From assembly GCA_963675135.1 (NCBI GenBank), contig OY776122.1, positions 20,896,881-20,960,880 on the forward strand: a stretch of DNA of 64,000 bases, written 5' to 3'. Numbering within the stretch: the first letter of the stretch is position 1; each line of letters starts with the position of its first letter. This document shows positions 1-12,732 of the stretch, in pieces. A program made the position numbers and the translations under genes. The notes below the pieces were generated by a model. It did no database searches and was not told where the DNA came from. It worked only from the letters and a program-made list of their open reading frames with translations. The stretch comes from Galeopsis tetrahit (taxonomy: Eukaryota > Streptophyta > Magnoliopsida > Lamiales > Lamiaceae).

Positions 1-690
1 GATTTTTAAATTTTATTTAGCTTTACTTTATTTTTAAAGATTTTATTTGTTAATTTAATATTGAGTTGATTTTTCTTTATTATTTTATTTAATTTTTTAA
101 AAATATAATTGTTAATCCTTAATTTTTTTATTACATTTGATTTATTTTTTCAGATTTTATTTAGATTTAATTATTATTTTTTTAATTTTTTAATTGATTG
201 TTCCATTTTTAAATGATTTTTAAAGTTTAGCTGATTTTTTTAAAAATATTTTCAACATTTACACGTAATTTTATTGTGTTGTTGATTTTTTTAAAGATTT
301 AGTTAATTTTTATTAGTTATAAGGGTTGAAGGGTAAATAGGAAAAAATTGGGGTGTGTATAGTAATAAAAATTGAATTTTAAATTTTAATGGGGTGTGTT
401 TAACATTTGGGGTGTGTATAACATTTTATGGGATGTTATTAGCCCCACCCTTATTTATATGATCTAACTTTTGTTGTCTCAAATATATTGAACTTAGTAG
501 GGACCTTCTATATGTAGTCAGGGTGTCGTAATGACTACCGTAGTCAATTAATCTAATCCATTAAAAATCTAATCTAAAGGTTTAGATTTGATAACATATT
601 ACCTTTTGTAAATTTTACGATATGTATTGTCGTAATGTGTCGTAATGTGTCATAAATTTGTATTTTCTATTAAATTAAATTAATTAAAAT
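1..690. other. AT-rich intergenic DNA
   Basis: This stretch is dominated by A/T homopolymer-like runs with no credible coding frame. Around 345-470 a GGGGTGTGTATAAC-like word recurs three times and the stretch ends in AGCCCCACCC, which could be the worn edge of a small transposon, but I cannot define two ends. The word TGACTACCGTA at 532-542 reappears at 3638-3648 on the far side of the foldback element. Confidence 0.5.
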
Positions 691-744
691 ATATTATTGT
701 AAATTTACATTTTTATCCTTATACAATAAAATAATTTATTACAA

Positions 745-1065
745 CAATTATTTACACCCGCTAATTTTATGAGTTCACCCCAAATTATTTTTTACAATAG
801 TTATCTGCACCCATTCATTTTATGAGTTCACTCAAATCATTTTTTACCATAGTTATCTGCACCCATTCATTTTATGAGTTCACCCCCAAATCATTTCTTT
901 TTTACAACAGTTATCTACACCCGCTCATTTTATGAGTTCACCCCCAAATTATATTTTTACCAAAGTTATCTGCACCCTCTCATTTTATTAGTTCACACCC
1001 AAATTATTTTTATACCACAATTATCTGCACCCGTTCATTTTATGAGTTCACCCCAAAATATTTTT
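745..1065 (+). repeat. Left-arm tandem array (about 50-bp unit)
   Basis: About six tandem copies, each with a TTATCTGCACCC core, a TCATTTTATGAGTTCACCC segment and an AT-rich spacer. Any short frame here only reflects the repeat periodicity. The array is the mirror of the one at 3160-3470. Confidence 0.8.
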
Positions 1066-1432
1066 TTAAAAATAATTAAATTTAAAAGACTATATTATTT
1101 TTTTATTAATTAACACAAAATATAATAAAATCAACTCTAATTTATACATTTACAATCTACAACCGAGTCATTGCCGAGTTACCGTCGATTCACCACCAAA
1201 TCACTCGTATTTTTAGAAAAAAAAATCATAAAAACATAATTTAAAAAAACTATCGAGATTAGGCACAAATTTCAATTTTTTTTTCTTTTTAATTTTTCTT
1301 CCCATTTTCAATTTTTATTCCAAACTTTTTATTTCTTCGTTTTTTTTTTGTTTTCTACTTTTTTTTCATTAGTATATTTTTTAGTTTTAATACAAAATAA
1401 TATTGTATGTATGATTTTATTATAATCCCTCC

Positions 1433-1640
1433 GTCCCAGTGAAAGCTCCCCATGAGCTTCGGACACATAGGTTAAAAAATATGATATAATAAGTGGATGT
1501 ATGAGAGGTGATGTGATTGAGAGAGAGAAAAATATAATAAAATGTGAGAGGGAATAGTTTGGCAAAAAAGGAATGAGTAACTTTCATTGGGACAAACGAA
1601 TAAGGAAAGTTGGGTAGCTTTCAATAGGAAGGAGGGAGTA
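1433..1640. mobile_element. Stowaway-like MITE, copy 1
   Basis: It starts with TAATCCCTCCGTCCCAG and ends with GGAAGGAGGGAGTA, the CTCCCTCCGT-type terminal inverted repeat of plant Stowaway/mariner MITEs with a TA target. About 208 bp long. The interior (GAGCTTYGGRCA near the left, AATGAGTAACTTTCATTGGG in the right half) is shared with a second copy at 56356-56569, so the two belong to one family. Confidence 0.75.
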
Positions 1641-2125
1641 GTCGGTAATACAACAAGTAATAACCAGTAATACCATAAACAATAATCAGTAATACCATTA
1701 ACAATAATTAGTAATACAACGAACATTAATCAGTAATACCATTAATATTAATCAGTAAAATTTTATACAATAACAAATAATTTCACACATCTAATTATAT
1801 TCAATAATACAAAAAATAATTATCAGTAATACCATGAACAGTAAGTAATAATACCATGAACATTGAATAGTAATATCTCATACAATAACAAATAATTCCA
1901 CAAATCTAATTATATTCAATAATACCAAAAACAATTATCAGTAATACCATAAACAATAATATGTAATACCTCAAAAATAATAATAATAATCAGTAATAAA
2001 TAATTTCACATAATCAGTAATACCACAATTAATAATCAATAATCATTAATATTAATTCAATAGTGTATTAATAGTAATACCAATCAATAACTAGTAATAC
2101 CAATATCAATAATACCAATAAAAAT
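1641..2125 (+). repeat. AT-rich minisatellite, CAGTAATACCAT-type unit
   Basis: The word CAGTAATACCATWAACAATAAT and close variants recur about a dozen times. A larger block that includes ACAATAACAAATAATTYCAC is itself duplicated (about 1760 and 1880), giving a higher-order repeat. No coding potential. Confidence 0.75.
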
Positions 2126-2149
2126 AATATCATAAAAAAAGTGGAGAGA

Positions 2150-2765
2150 GTGCAGATCGGGGTGTACTAAAGAAAATAGAGCGTGCACATTACCAAGCCC
2201 AATTGAAGGAAACCCTAGCCCAATGGGAAGGCACCCTAGATCAGTAGTCGTCGCTTGGGATTTCATCAGCAAGGTCACCGGCTCCGAGTGTCGTCCGATC
2301 AGAGATCCATCAGCAACATACTCACAGTCCTCCGTCGGGCCGTCGTCAGCCGGAGGAAGAGGCTGCGCAGGAGCAAGGTGAAGAAGACGGATGAAGCAAT
2401 GTAGCTTCGATTTGGACAAAGGTGAACGACGAGAGAGAGGCAGCGTCGATCCGAGTGTTGCAGGCGAGCGCCGTTGATGTAGGAGAAGCTCCTGGATCGC
2501 GAACGCAAGGGAGATTGATCGAAGCAGTCGCGTCGGTGGTCGAAATGAGGAGAGGATTTCGGCCGCCATGGATCGTGGCCGAGATGGAAGATTATGTCGA
2601 TTGTTATGGAAGTGAAGAATCGCAATTGCGATTCGAGGAGGGGTCTCGGGCTTCAGCGGCCAAGACCGAAGCGTCGCCATCGCCGTCAAGAGGGTGGTCG
2701 GGCATGGTGGTGGCTGGGTCACCCGCCGACATGCATGGATTTCCGGCAGGTCCTTTACTCATCAA
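2150..2765. other. GC-rich block inside the foldback element, possibly captured DNA
   Basis: In sharp contrast to its surroundings, this block is GC-rich and has overlapping open frames on both strands (for example 2422-2805 plus, 127 codons, and 2722-2084 minus, 212 codons). I recognise no protein family in any frame, and none has clear splice sites or a convincing start context. The composition and location suggest captured genic DNA, as in Pack-MULEs, but this is inference. It could equally be native untranslated sequence of the element. Confidence 0.45.
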
Positions 2766-3159
2766 ATTAAAATTAAAATTTAGGTGCACCGCAGATCGAC
2801 TTTAATAAAATAATACCTATAATATTATTTTGTATTAAAATTTAAAAAATACACATGCAAAGAATGGAAAAGAAAGACAGGAAAATTTAAAAAGGAAAAG
2901 AAAAAAAACAAGGAAATAAAAATTTGAAAATGGGAAGAAAAAAGAAAAAGAGGAGGAGGAAGAAAAATTAAAAAGAAAAAAATTGAGATTTGTGGCTAAT
3001 TTCGATAGTTTTTTATTAATTATATTTTTACGCTTTTTTTTTTAAATATGGGTGATTTGGTGGTGAATTGATTTTTTAGAGTTTATTTTATTATATTTTG
3101 TGTAAAATAATAAAAGGATAATATAGTCTTTTAAATGTGATTATTTTTTAAAAAATATT

Positions 3160-3470
3160 TTGGGGTGCACTCATAAAATGTGCGAGTGCAGATAACCGTG
3201 GTAAAACAATAATTTGGGGGTGAACTCATAAAATGAGCGAGTGCACATAATTGTGGTAAAAAATAATTTGGGGGTGAACTCATAGAATGAGCGGGTGTAG
3301 ATAATTGTTGTAAAAATGAAATGATTTGGGGGTGAACTCATTAAATGAGCGGGTGCATATAATTGTTGTAAAAATATGATTAGGGTGTGAATTCATTAAA
3401 TTAGCGGGTGCAGATAATTGTAGTAAAAATATGATTAGGGGTGCACTCATTAAATTAGTGAGTGCATGTA
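3160..3470 (-). repeat. Right-arm tandem array, inverted copy
   Basis: About six tandem units reading GGGGTGAACTCATAAAATGA and GCGGGTGCAGATAATTGT on the plus strand, the reverse complement of the left array at 745-1065. Confidence 0.8.
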
Positions 3471-3544
3471 AAATATAAATAAAATTTAAAAAGAAGGGTA
3501 ATATAGTAAATAACACAATATAATTTAAATAATGCTAAAAATAA

Positions 3545-3640
3545 CTGAAACCTGTTAACAGGTAGCAGATCGTTTTTACGATTACGACGCCACATGGCGC
3601 GATTCGACAAAGTGACTGCATATCACTTTGTAAAATGTGA
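3545..3640. other. Two short perfect dyads beside the foldback element
   Basis: ACCTGTTAACAGGT near 3550 is a perfect palindrome. ACAAAGTGA and TCACTTTGT around 3608-3632 form a 9-bp stem with a 7-nt loop. They may belong to the end of the foldback element or to an older insertion. No function is claimed. Confidence 0.45.
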
Positions 3641-3976
3641 CTACCGTAAGAATTGACCAACTTAGTATTAGGAATGAAATTGAATTTCACTTTAATATTT
3701 TAATAATGAATCAGGTAAGATAGCAAATGACACATATCATGTGGGTGAAAATTAAAAACGACCAAAAAAAAAAAAAGGGTGAAGAAAAATATCTTGAAAG
3801 TCTCCAATGTCGAGAAGAGAACCAGTAGCAACTCCCACTCAGTGAGTCAGTTGTGCGGCCGCGCTTAGCCAATCACTGCTCATCATTAGAGCATATTCCA
3901 AAGCTTTACACGTTTGCACACCTGCGCTTTTTTTAACGCCCATTATTACCTCATATTTCTCCATATCCACGCTAAT

Positions 3977-6900
3977 ATGCGCCTCCACAAAGTCTACCAC
4001 CGTCTCTCTCTCTTTCATCTCCCCAAACAGCCCCTCCTTCTCTCCTCTTCTCACTTTCTCTCTCTAAAACCCCCTCGCCCTCATCCATTCCAATTGATTA
4101 AACCTTTTTCATCAGTTCCACCACCTGTTGTTAGAACCAGAGCAATGAGATTCCACGCCAACGCCGCTGAGGGCGACGGCGGCTCTAACGGCGGCGCTGC
4201 TCTTACTTCCTCCGCAGCCGCTGATTGTGAAGGTAACTATTGAATTAGCAGATACAGTTGTTTTTTAATTTATTGGAGTGCTTTTTGTGAGTACTGATTA
4301 AGTTGTTCGGTTATGAGTTCATCTTATCTGTCGTCTCAGCTGAATTTTGCTTGAATGTGCTGATTGAGAGTATATAAGGATGATGATCTTAAATTTGTGG
4401 TTGTTGCCTGTTTGATCATTTGCTGCTTTATTTTGTTTAGAATTTCTGTTTTCGGGTTTGTGTATATTTTGATGACTTCAAGAAGAAAATTAAGTTGAAG
4501 TAAATTAGAGTTTTGTAACATAGTTGTTTTTATCTTTCTTTGAATTGTTTGGTCAATGGATGTTTATCATGTTTTGGTGATATGTGGAAGTTTCTAATTT
4601 CGAGGGGTTTGATTCATTTACATCATCTGTATGTGATACGACTTCAGAATAATGTCCTTCAATTGATGTTATATCATGAATACTATGTTAGACGCATTGC
4701 CTACCACATTTTGTTTTGCACTTCCACAGTTTTTGTGGACGAATCATTATTTTATGGATTTCCGAAACTAAGTTGATTCATCAATACTATGTCCTTAGCT
4801 TAGCTAGTAGACATCATGCTCCTAATGTTTTGCAGCACATGTCCGTTTTATTAATGCATCACAGTCTGGTATGCACGACGGCGGTAATTTATGGAAAATT
4901 CTACTCCGAGTTTGATGATCATAAATAGGTTTCTCTTGGCAAACTTTCAAACTGATGGCTGCAATGTCATATCTTTGCCAATCATTTTCACGGTCTCCTT
5001 TACAGTGGCATGTACATAGCCTATTTTATCTTTTGATAATTGAGCTCTAATATATATGATTTCTTATATTTCACGTGTCTGCAGATTCATCATTCGGCAA
5101 TGGATATCGCCTTCCTCCACCAGAGATCAGAGATATTGTTGATGCTCCACCACTCCCAACACTATCATTAGCTCCCCATCGTGATAAAATACTATTCCTC
5201 AAGAGAAGATCATTGCCTCCTTTGGCAGATTTGGCAAGACCTGAGCAGAAGCTTGCTGGGGTTCGCATTGATGGGGAGTGTAATTCACGGAGTCGAATGT
5301 GAGTAACAACACATTTCTTAACTATTATTTTACTTAATTCCATAGCATTGAATCCATTGATGACATTGCATTTGCATGTTTTTATTGCTCTTGCTGAAGA
5401 ATCTTAATAACATTTATTTCCAGGTCATATTACACTGGTATTGGAATCCACCAGATAATGGATGATGGTACCCTAGGTCCGGAAAAAGAAATATATGGCC
5501 TTCCAAGTGGTGCTAAAATAAATTTTGTCACATGGTAAGTGTAGATTTGTGATTGGTTCATAATCTTTTTGTCAAGTTCTTTGTGACCTTGTAAATGCAT
5601 CTTGATGTTTGAGCAAGTTGCAAGCTTTTTTTTTTCGTCATGAAAATGTGTTTGTCAATTTCTTAGGAAAATCATCTGAATCTGAAGTTCACCTATTAAA
5701 GAAAGTAATAGGTACACAGACCGGGAAAATTACATAAGGGCATTTGGGTGCTTTTTTCTTTACTAAAATCTTATTCAATTCAATGGTACAGAGACCAGAG
5801 ACCAGGAAATGGGAGTTGAGAAAGATTTTCATAGCTATAGATATTCTATTCATAATATCGGGGAAGAAGTATTAGATAACTTTCCCGTAAGAAATGTGTT
5901 ATGTTTTATGCAACACATGGGAATTAATTGACATTATTCACTTAGAAATGCTTATTTTACTTGTGTCTGCACTATGAATTTCTTCTTTGTCTTCATTCTT
6001 TTTCACATAATTAGTTTACTTAAGAATCACAACTATCATGTATACTTATCTCGCTGGGATTTGATCATCCTTTAACTCTTCTTTTTATTTTTCCCTTATT
6101 TAAACAAGGTCAAATGATGGTAGCCATCTTGCCTTCAGTGTTAGAACCGATGAGGTACTTGTTTCCATTTTAATGTTTCATTTTAGTCTATGAATACATA
6201 CATTGATGAGCATTGTCCATCGATCCATGTTGCTACATGTATGACTTCTTGCTTTATTACCAATATTTTTGCAAACATATTTATTGGTATGCTCAAATGA
6301 GATATATTTGTCTAAAATCTTTACTGAATTGAATTACGAAGCAAAGTGCCTCATTTTTGCTTGCTTAGTTCATTTGTGTTATATTTCTTGGTATGAATAC
6401 TTTGGTCTCTTACAATAGGCAGATGGCAGCAGCAGCAAACTGAGAGTATGGGTAGCTGATATTAAATCTGGGAAGGCCAGACCTCTTCTCCAGGAACCGG
6501 ATGTTTTTGTGAATGCAATTTTTGACAAGTATGTACCATACATATCCATAGTGTTTTAACTGAATTCTCACATTTTCTAAATCTCTCTTTTGCTCTTTCT
6601 TTTCAGCTTTGTGTGGATAAATAACTCAACCTTGCTGGTTTGTACAATTCCTCTGTCTCGGGGAGATCCTCCAAAGAAGCCTTTGGTTCCTTCTGGTCCT
6701 AAGATCCAATCTAATGAACAAAAGGATATAATTCAGTCTCGAACGTATCAGGATCTTCTCAAAGATGAGTATGATGAGAATTTATTTGATTACTATGCAA
6801 CTTCACAACTTGTTCTGGTATCATTGGATGGTTTAGTGAAGCCAGTTGGACCTCCAGCTATATATACATCGTTGGACCCATCTCCAGATGGAAACTACAT

Positions 6901-9900
6901 TATGATTAGTTCGATGCACAGACCATATTCCTTTAATGTTCCTTGTGGGAGATTTCCCAAAAAAGTTGATATTTGGACAGCTGATGGCAAATTTGTAAGG
7001 GAAATTTGTGATTTACCGCTTGCTGAGAATATTCCCATTACACATAGTAGTGTTCGAAGAGGAAAGCGTTCAATCCAATGGAGAGCAGATAAGCCATCAA
7101 CAATTGTCTGGTATGCAGTCTAATGATTCCTGCATCTGATAGACATTTACTCAGTAGAATAAGTTATATTAAGTTTGCAACTGTAGTAATTTTGCAGTTA
7201 ACAATAATCTATTTGATTTCCACTTCTATTGAAAGAAATTGCCTTTTCAATATGAATCTGTAACTTTTACTTACAGTAGACTTCTGATGTGCTAGAATAG
7301 AAGTGCATGTAAGTTGCATATTATTATTGGGGTCTCTTAGTGAGTAAAATTGAAGATAAAATGATTTTTCTTTGAACCACAATTCACAAGCTTCTGTTTA
7401 ATTTGATGAGTATGGGAGTTGACTATTTCATGAGATTTGCAATTTATGTAGGTTTCTATAGGGTAAGTCCAGAGTGGGGGAAGAAACTTGACATTTCCTA
7501 CTAGACTTTGTGATTCACATTTTGAGAATCTTTGTAAATGATGGTGCATCTGACCCTTTTTTTCTTTTCAAAATCGTGTAAATAAGGGTTGAGACACAAG
7601 ATGGCGGTGATGCCAAAGTTGAAGTTTCTCCACGTGATATAGTTTACACAGAACCTGCTGAGCCACTCGAAACTGATCAGCCAATGGTTTTGCATAAACT
7701 CGATCTTCGCTATGGGTGCAATTTTATACTTGCTTCAATTTATTTTGTTTTGTGTCTAATTCGTCAAGTCAACAATTAAGTACATTAAATCCAGCAGTAT
7801 AACTTTGCGTAATTTTTTTGGTATGACATCATATGGTTTACTGGGATTGTACTTCTACTGCTTTCCAGTGCATGCATTACTGTACCATCAGTCAATGCAA
7901 ATTGGGGTTAAATTTTATTCTTAAGATCTAGAATCTAGATGAACTATAAATGCAATGACTAATTTAATCTTTAACTGCCTTTATACTTTATAGAGAATAG
8001 TGTATTTAATTTGCCACAACTTGTTTTCACCTCATACTTCTGTCATAGTAATTGCAAGTATTTGGACCTTCGGCACAAACCAAATTGGAATTATGATTTT
8101 CCTAAGCTTTCGTAGAGGTGGCTAATCATATTATTTTATTTTCAGTGTCTCAGCTTTTCACACTTTTTTTATTTTGATATTATTTTCCATCACATGACAT
8201 GACATGCTGACACCTTCATTTTCTATTTCTAATTTGTGTTTTTAGAGGGATCTCTTGGTGTGATGATTCACTCGCATTAGTTTATGAGTCGTGGTATAAA
8301 ACACGAAAAGTAAGACTTTGGGTTATTTCACCGGGAGGTGAGGGTGAAAGTCCACGTATACTGTTCGATAGGTCTTCTGAAGATGTTTACTCGGATCCTG
8401 GTTCGCCTATGTTGCGGAGAACTCCTTTAGGCACCTATGTGATTGCGAAGGTCAAGAAGGAAGGTGATGAAGCAACATATTTGCTATTAAATGGAGCTGG
8501 TGCTACTCCACAAGGGAACATACCATTTTTGGATTTGTTTGACATGTAAGTTTCATGTTATTTTACAAGTTACATTTCAACCATTAACATCATTGTGATC
8601 TGGAATCTAACATGATGAGTTCCAGAAATACAGGCAATAAAGAACGTATATGGGAGAGTGACAAAGAGAAGTATTTTGAGTCTGTTGTTGGTATGATGTG
8701 TGATGCGGATGAAGGGGATATACATCTTAATCAGTTAAAAGTATTAACTTCTAAAGAATCCAAAACTGAAAACACACAGTATCATGTACTGAGTTGGCCA
8801 GAAAAGAAAGCATGCCAGATTACAAATTTTCCCCATCCTTACCCACAGCTGTCTTCATTGAAGAAAGAAATGATTAGGTATCAAAGAAAGGATGGTGTTC
8901 AACTAACTGCGACGCTATATCTTCCCCCTGATTATGATCCTGCTACAGATGGACCACTTCCATGTTTAATGTGGTCTTATCCTGGAGAGTTCAAGAGTAA
9001 AGATGCAGCTGGACAAGTGCGTGGGTCCCCCAATGAGTTTGCTGGCATTGGTTCAACATCTCCCCTACTCTGGCTATCAAGAAGGCAAATTTCCCTCATT
9101 TTTCATTTTACTTTAAATTGCGTCTTTAATTTGTTTCTTTTCAACTAGCTTTTAATTGACCTCTCCATCAGACCTTTAATCGTGTAAATTTGGATTACTT
9201 CAAATCCTACAGGTTTGCTATTTTATCAGGACCAACAATTCCTATCATTGGAGAGGGTGATGAAGAGGCAAATGACAGGTACTTTGTTTTTAAATCTGTA
9301 AGGGTGATATTTTCTGTTATGATTATAAACATTTTTCCCTCTAAAGTTTGATAAGAAAATGGTAAACTTCATTGTGTGCACCTTTAGTGTAACGGAGTTC
9401 TTTTGGTCAATCAAAACCTTTATACAATAATTTATAGAAAATGTTCTACGTGGTTGAAGTAAGATACGATAAACAATCAACACATTTGTAACCTAATAAT
9501 ACTCATCCGATGATTAAATCATTTTCCAAAAGGACTTGGAATCTTTTTATTTTCTCTTATTACAAAACTTTGCAAGGTTTCGTGCCTTCCATGTTTTGTC
9601 GTTGCACAACATTCCCTTGAGTTAAACCATTATTTCCTCCCATTAATCATTAACCATGAATCCCTTTACTGTTTGATTGTTTACCCTTTATTTATGTAAG
9701 AATTAATTGGACTGGTGAAACCTTATTATTACTTTATTAGTGATACAGATGTGTACTACTTTTCTATGATTGTTCACTTTTGGATTTGGAATTAGAATCC
9801 TACCTGGCCACTTGCAGTGAATTGTGCTATGTTTTATAGGTTCTTTTTCACTGTAATCTAATGCACAAACATAATAAAAAGAAAAAAAAAATCAGAATTG

Positions 9901-11287
9901 TGGAAAGCTTGATATCTTTAATCAATTGCTTCATTCATCAGGTATGTAGAGCAACTGGTTGCCAGTGCAGAGGCTGCAGTTGAGGAAGTTATTCGCCGGG
10001 GAGTATGTTTCTCACTTTCTGATGCTCATACTATCAATATTTATGGATAAGTGAGTATTCTAAGAATTTTATGTTGTAGGTGGCTCATCCAGACAAAATT
10101 GCCATTGGTGGTCATTCTTATGGGGCTTTTATGACTGCAAACCTCCTTGCTCATGCACCTCATTTGTTCTGTTGTGGAATTGCTCGCTCTGGAGCATATA
10201 ACAGAACACTTACACCATTTGGATTTCAGGTAGTTCTTTATATAATATACACGCACACACACACACACACATATATATAATTTCTGCAGTTTAGTTTATG
10301 CTTATTAAAAATGGGTGTGGGCTAGATCAAATTATGGTTACTGGGATTGCTCTTTAAAGTTTAATCCCTTTGATGTGCTTCTGGCTTGTGTCATATGGCA
10401 ATTAATAAACCTTTCAATTATTCAGAGTGAGGATAGGACACTTTGGGAGGCTGTTGGCACCTATATCGAAATGAGTCCATTTATATCGGCTAACAAAATT
10501 AAGAAGCCTATTTTGCTTATTCATGGAGAAGAAGACAACAATCCAGGAACCCTAACAATGCAGGTAAGTATATGCATATTTTGTGTGTGCAAGAATACAT
10601 TTGATTGTTGATCGGAAATATTGTTTCTCTTGTTCACTCACTCTTAATAATCATTGTGCTTTTGATACTTTACCCCTTCAATCCCAACTAAATAGGCTGC
10701 ATTTCCTTTTTCTGTTCCTCCCAAATATAATTTCGATATAATTTTTTCCATTCCATTAAATACCCCTAATTAATATACATTCTTAATATACATTCTTGTA
10801 ACTTTGTGGTGTCTATTATTCTTCAGTCACTAAATGAGAGCACACCAATAAATTCATTTACAATTGACTTTCCAATAATTTTATTAAATTGTGTAAAATA
10901 AGTAAAACAAGCGTGTATATTACAAAAAATGTAGTTAGTTTGAGCATTATATTGTTAATAACTTGTTACCATATAATAATGCAGTCAGATCGTTTCTTCA
11001 ATGCATTGAAAGGGCACGGTGCACAATGTCGCCTCGTTATACTTCCATTTGAGAGCCATGGCTATGCAGCACGAGAGAGCGTGATGCATACTCTCTGGGA
11101 AACTGATCGCTGGCTGCAACAGTACTGTTTGGCTAATTCATCAGATGCTAAAGAAGATCCCAACACACGTGAAGAAGATGCAAGTAAAGGCACACCCACT
11201 GTTGTCGGTGCAGCTGGAGGAGTTCCTGAGCAGCCAGATGATGAAGACGATAAGATTCACATCACGTGTAGGTCATCATTGTGGTAA
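3977..11287 (+). CDS. CGEP: Chloroplast glutamyl endopeptidase (CGEP, peptidase S9D), 14 exons
   Basis: Serine endopeptidase that cleaves after glutamate in the chloroplast stroma, family S9D of the prolyl oligopeptidase clan. The model joins 3977-4232, 5085-5298, 5424-5534, 6109-6154, 6419-6528, 6607-7110, 7587-7715, 8246-8545, 8626-9084, 9213-9278, 9942-10002, 10080-10229, 10426-10563 and 10985-11287. The exons total 2847 nt, an open frame of 948 aa, close to the Arabidopsis protein. Residues 1 to about 70 are rich in Ser, Pro, Arg and His like a transit peptide. YRLPPPEIRDIVDAPP opens the mature region, followed by a beta-propeller. The C-terminal alpha/beta-hydrolase fold carries the nucleophile in GGHSYGAF (Ser765), with Asp839 in HGEEDNNPG and His873 in PFESHGY as the likely triad. 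I chose the start at 3977 because it gives an N-terminus like the Arabidopsis one; another in-frame ATG lies at 4145. Intron 9 begins with GC (9085-9086). The product and exon map are secure; the C-terminal end is less so. Confidence 0.95.
10245..10281 (+). repeat. (CA)n/(TA)n microsatellite in CGEP intron 12
   Basis: A run of ACACAC followed by ATATATAT lies just downstream of the exon 12 donor. It is a simple repeat and likely polymorphic. Confidence 0.85.
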
Positions 11288-11635
11288 AATTTCATCTCCT
11301 TCACTTATGAAAATGAACAAACTTATTTTATTGAAAAATCATTCCAGCATGCCAAATTTTGCGCAATCATTTTAATTTTATGCTCAACCGAACAAGTATC
11401 TTTCTCAACTAAGGGCCACATGCCATATTTTGGTATCCACAGGCCTTAGAGTTGATTCCTTGTACTTTTAAATCTAAATCTGCAAATCTTGCACTTACGG
11501 TCTCACAAATTAGTCAAAATTTATCAAAGCCATGTGTGGACTTTTTTTTGACAGTTTGGATTGTTGTATACTCATTAATATACATGGAAAACTAGTGTAC
11601 GCACATAAATTTTCTGATATGTCGTTTTATTGCAG
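11266..11635 (+). other. Possible alternative terminal intron of CGEP
   Basis: A GTGTAGGT donor sits inside the last CGEP codons (after 11265), and an acceptor ending TTTTATTGCAG lies at 11635. Splicing would replace the ending ITCRSSLW with ITYGSDEFNLLKLTSG and move the stop to 11679-11681. The unspliced ending is closer to the Arabidopsis end that I recall, so I kept it as the main model. Transcript reads would decide. Confidence 0.35.
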
Positions 11636-11759
11636 ATATGGATCAGATGAATTCAACCTCTTGAAGCTTACAAGTGGATGAAGTTGTATGTGATTTGGAC
11701 ATTTAAGGTGCTGTATGGCTGTACTTACAAAATGCCCTTTGCAGGTAAGGGATTCCTCT

Positions 11760-12724
11760 TCTGGAAAAAAGGCAATAAATTTATTGTGCAGGAATCATCC
11801 ATCCACAAATATTTATTGCAACTGAAGCCAATAATTTGAACTGAAATAAATGTTACTTCAATTATTACTCCAGTATTTGTTGGTTGTTGTAGTAGTTATT
11901 AATGACTATTTATGTAACTTTACTACTACTAGTCCAGTTTTTATCAGTTGGCCGATATGGGGAAGGAAGGGTTACAAGTTGGTCAATTTAGTTTATTCTA
12001 TAGCTTATATTCGCACTCATAAATTAAGAAAAGGTGAAAAATATTGTGCAAAGAAAATGTAATGTCTAGGTTATAAAAGTGATAATTTTAAGGGTTAGGA
12101 TATACTATATATTTTAGGGTGTGAAACTAAATGCGAACGAAATACTAACAAAATTAGATGGACAAAAAAATCCTCCTCAAGTTAAAATTATTCGTTTCTC
12201 ATATTTGGTCAATTTTTCCTGTGATTAAAATATGGTGTTTCAAATGCAATAATTATCAACAAATTACGTCATGTCTGTATTTTCAACGCCAGAGCTATGT
12301 CTTACCACTTGCCAGTGCCTCCAGTTTATTTTCAACAATGATCGTTTGGATAATATACTGAGACTAGTGATATTTCAAAACAATTAATAGATGCCCCGTC
12401 AAAAAATGTAGTAAAAAAATTAATAGACGCTAGTATATAATACCCCTTTCAGTTCAATTTTTTTTTTCAATTTTATTATTTTCATTTACTGGGGATATTA
12501 TCACCATTTTCTACTATTTACTCTATTTTATTTTCATCTTTCAAATAATCATTTACCTTATTTATATACAATTATTATATTTATAAGTGGATCACAATAT
12601 TTCATCACACTTTTAATTTATTTACTTTATCCTCAATTTATTTACTTTATTTCACCATAAAGAAATTCACGCGTAAGAATGAGGTAATTGCCGTAATGCT
12701 GTCCTAAATGGCTAAATGAGAATG
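11760..12724. other. Intergenic DNA, no gene seen
   Basis: AT-rich sequence after the CGEP 3' end. The part at about 12440-12660, with TTTATTTACTTTAT-like repeats, looks like a decayed MITE of the kind that starts near a 'CTTTCAGTTCAA' word, but I could not find its partner end. Confidence 0.4.
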
Positions 12725-12732
12725 TCACACCT

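Larger units (their letters stand above)
690..3540. mobile_element. Foldback-type TIR element with tandemly repeated arms
   Basis: The segment at about 745-1310 reappears in reverse complement at about 2935-3475. Each arm contains roughly six imperfect copies of a unit of about 50 bp built on TTATCTGCACCCGCTCATTT followed by ATGAGTTCACCCC. The inner, non-repetitive parts of the arms also match, including an ACAAAATATAATAAAAT word and a run around ACCACCAAATCAC. Long inverted arms made of short tandem repeats are typical of plant foldback or FARE-like relatives of Mutator elements (established knowledge); the assignment here is inference. The interior holds a Stowaway-like MITE, a minisatellite and a GC-rich block. 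The outer ends and a target duplication could not be fixed, so the boundaries are approximate. Confidence 0.65.

Noticed and set aside
2084..2805. Open frames of 212 codons (minus) and 127 codons (plus) in the GC-rich block
   Set aside because: They overlap on opposite strands, match no family I know, and run out into repeats; probably an effect of GC-rich sequence.
3839..4054. Minus-strand open frame over the CGEP 5' end
   Set aside because: It is antisense to the CGEP leader and first exon, which has clear family support.
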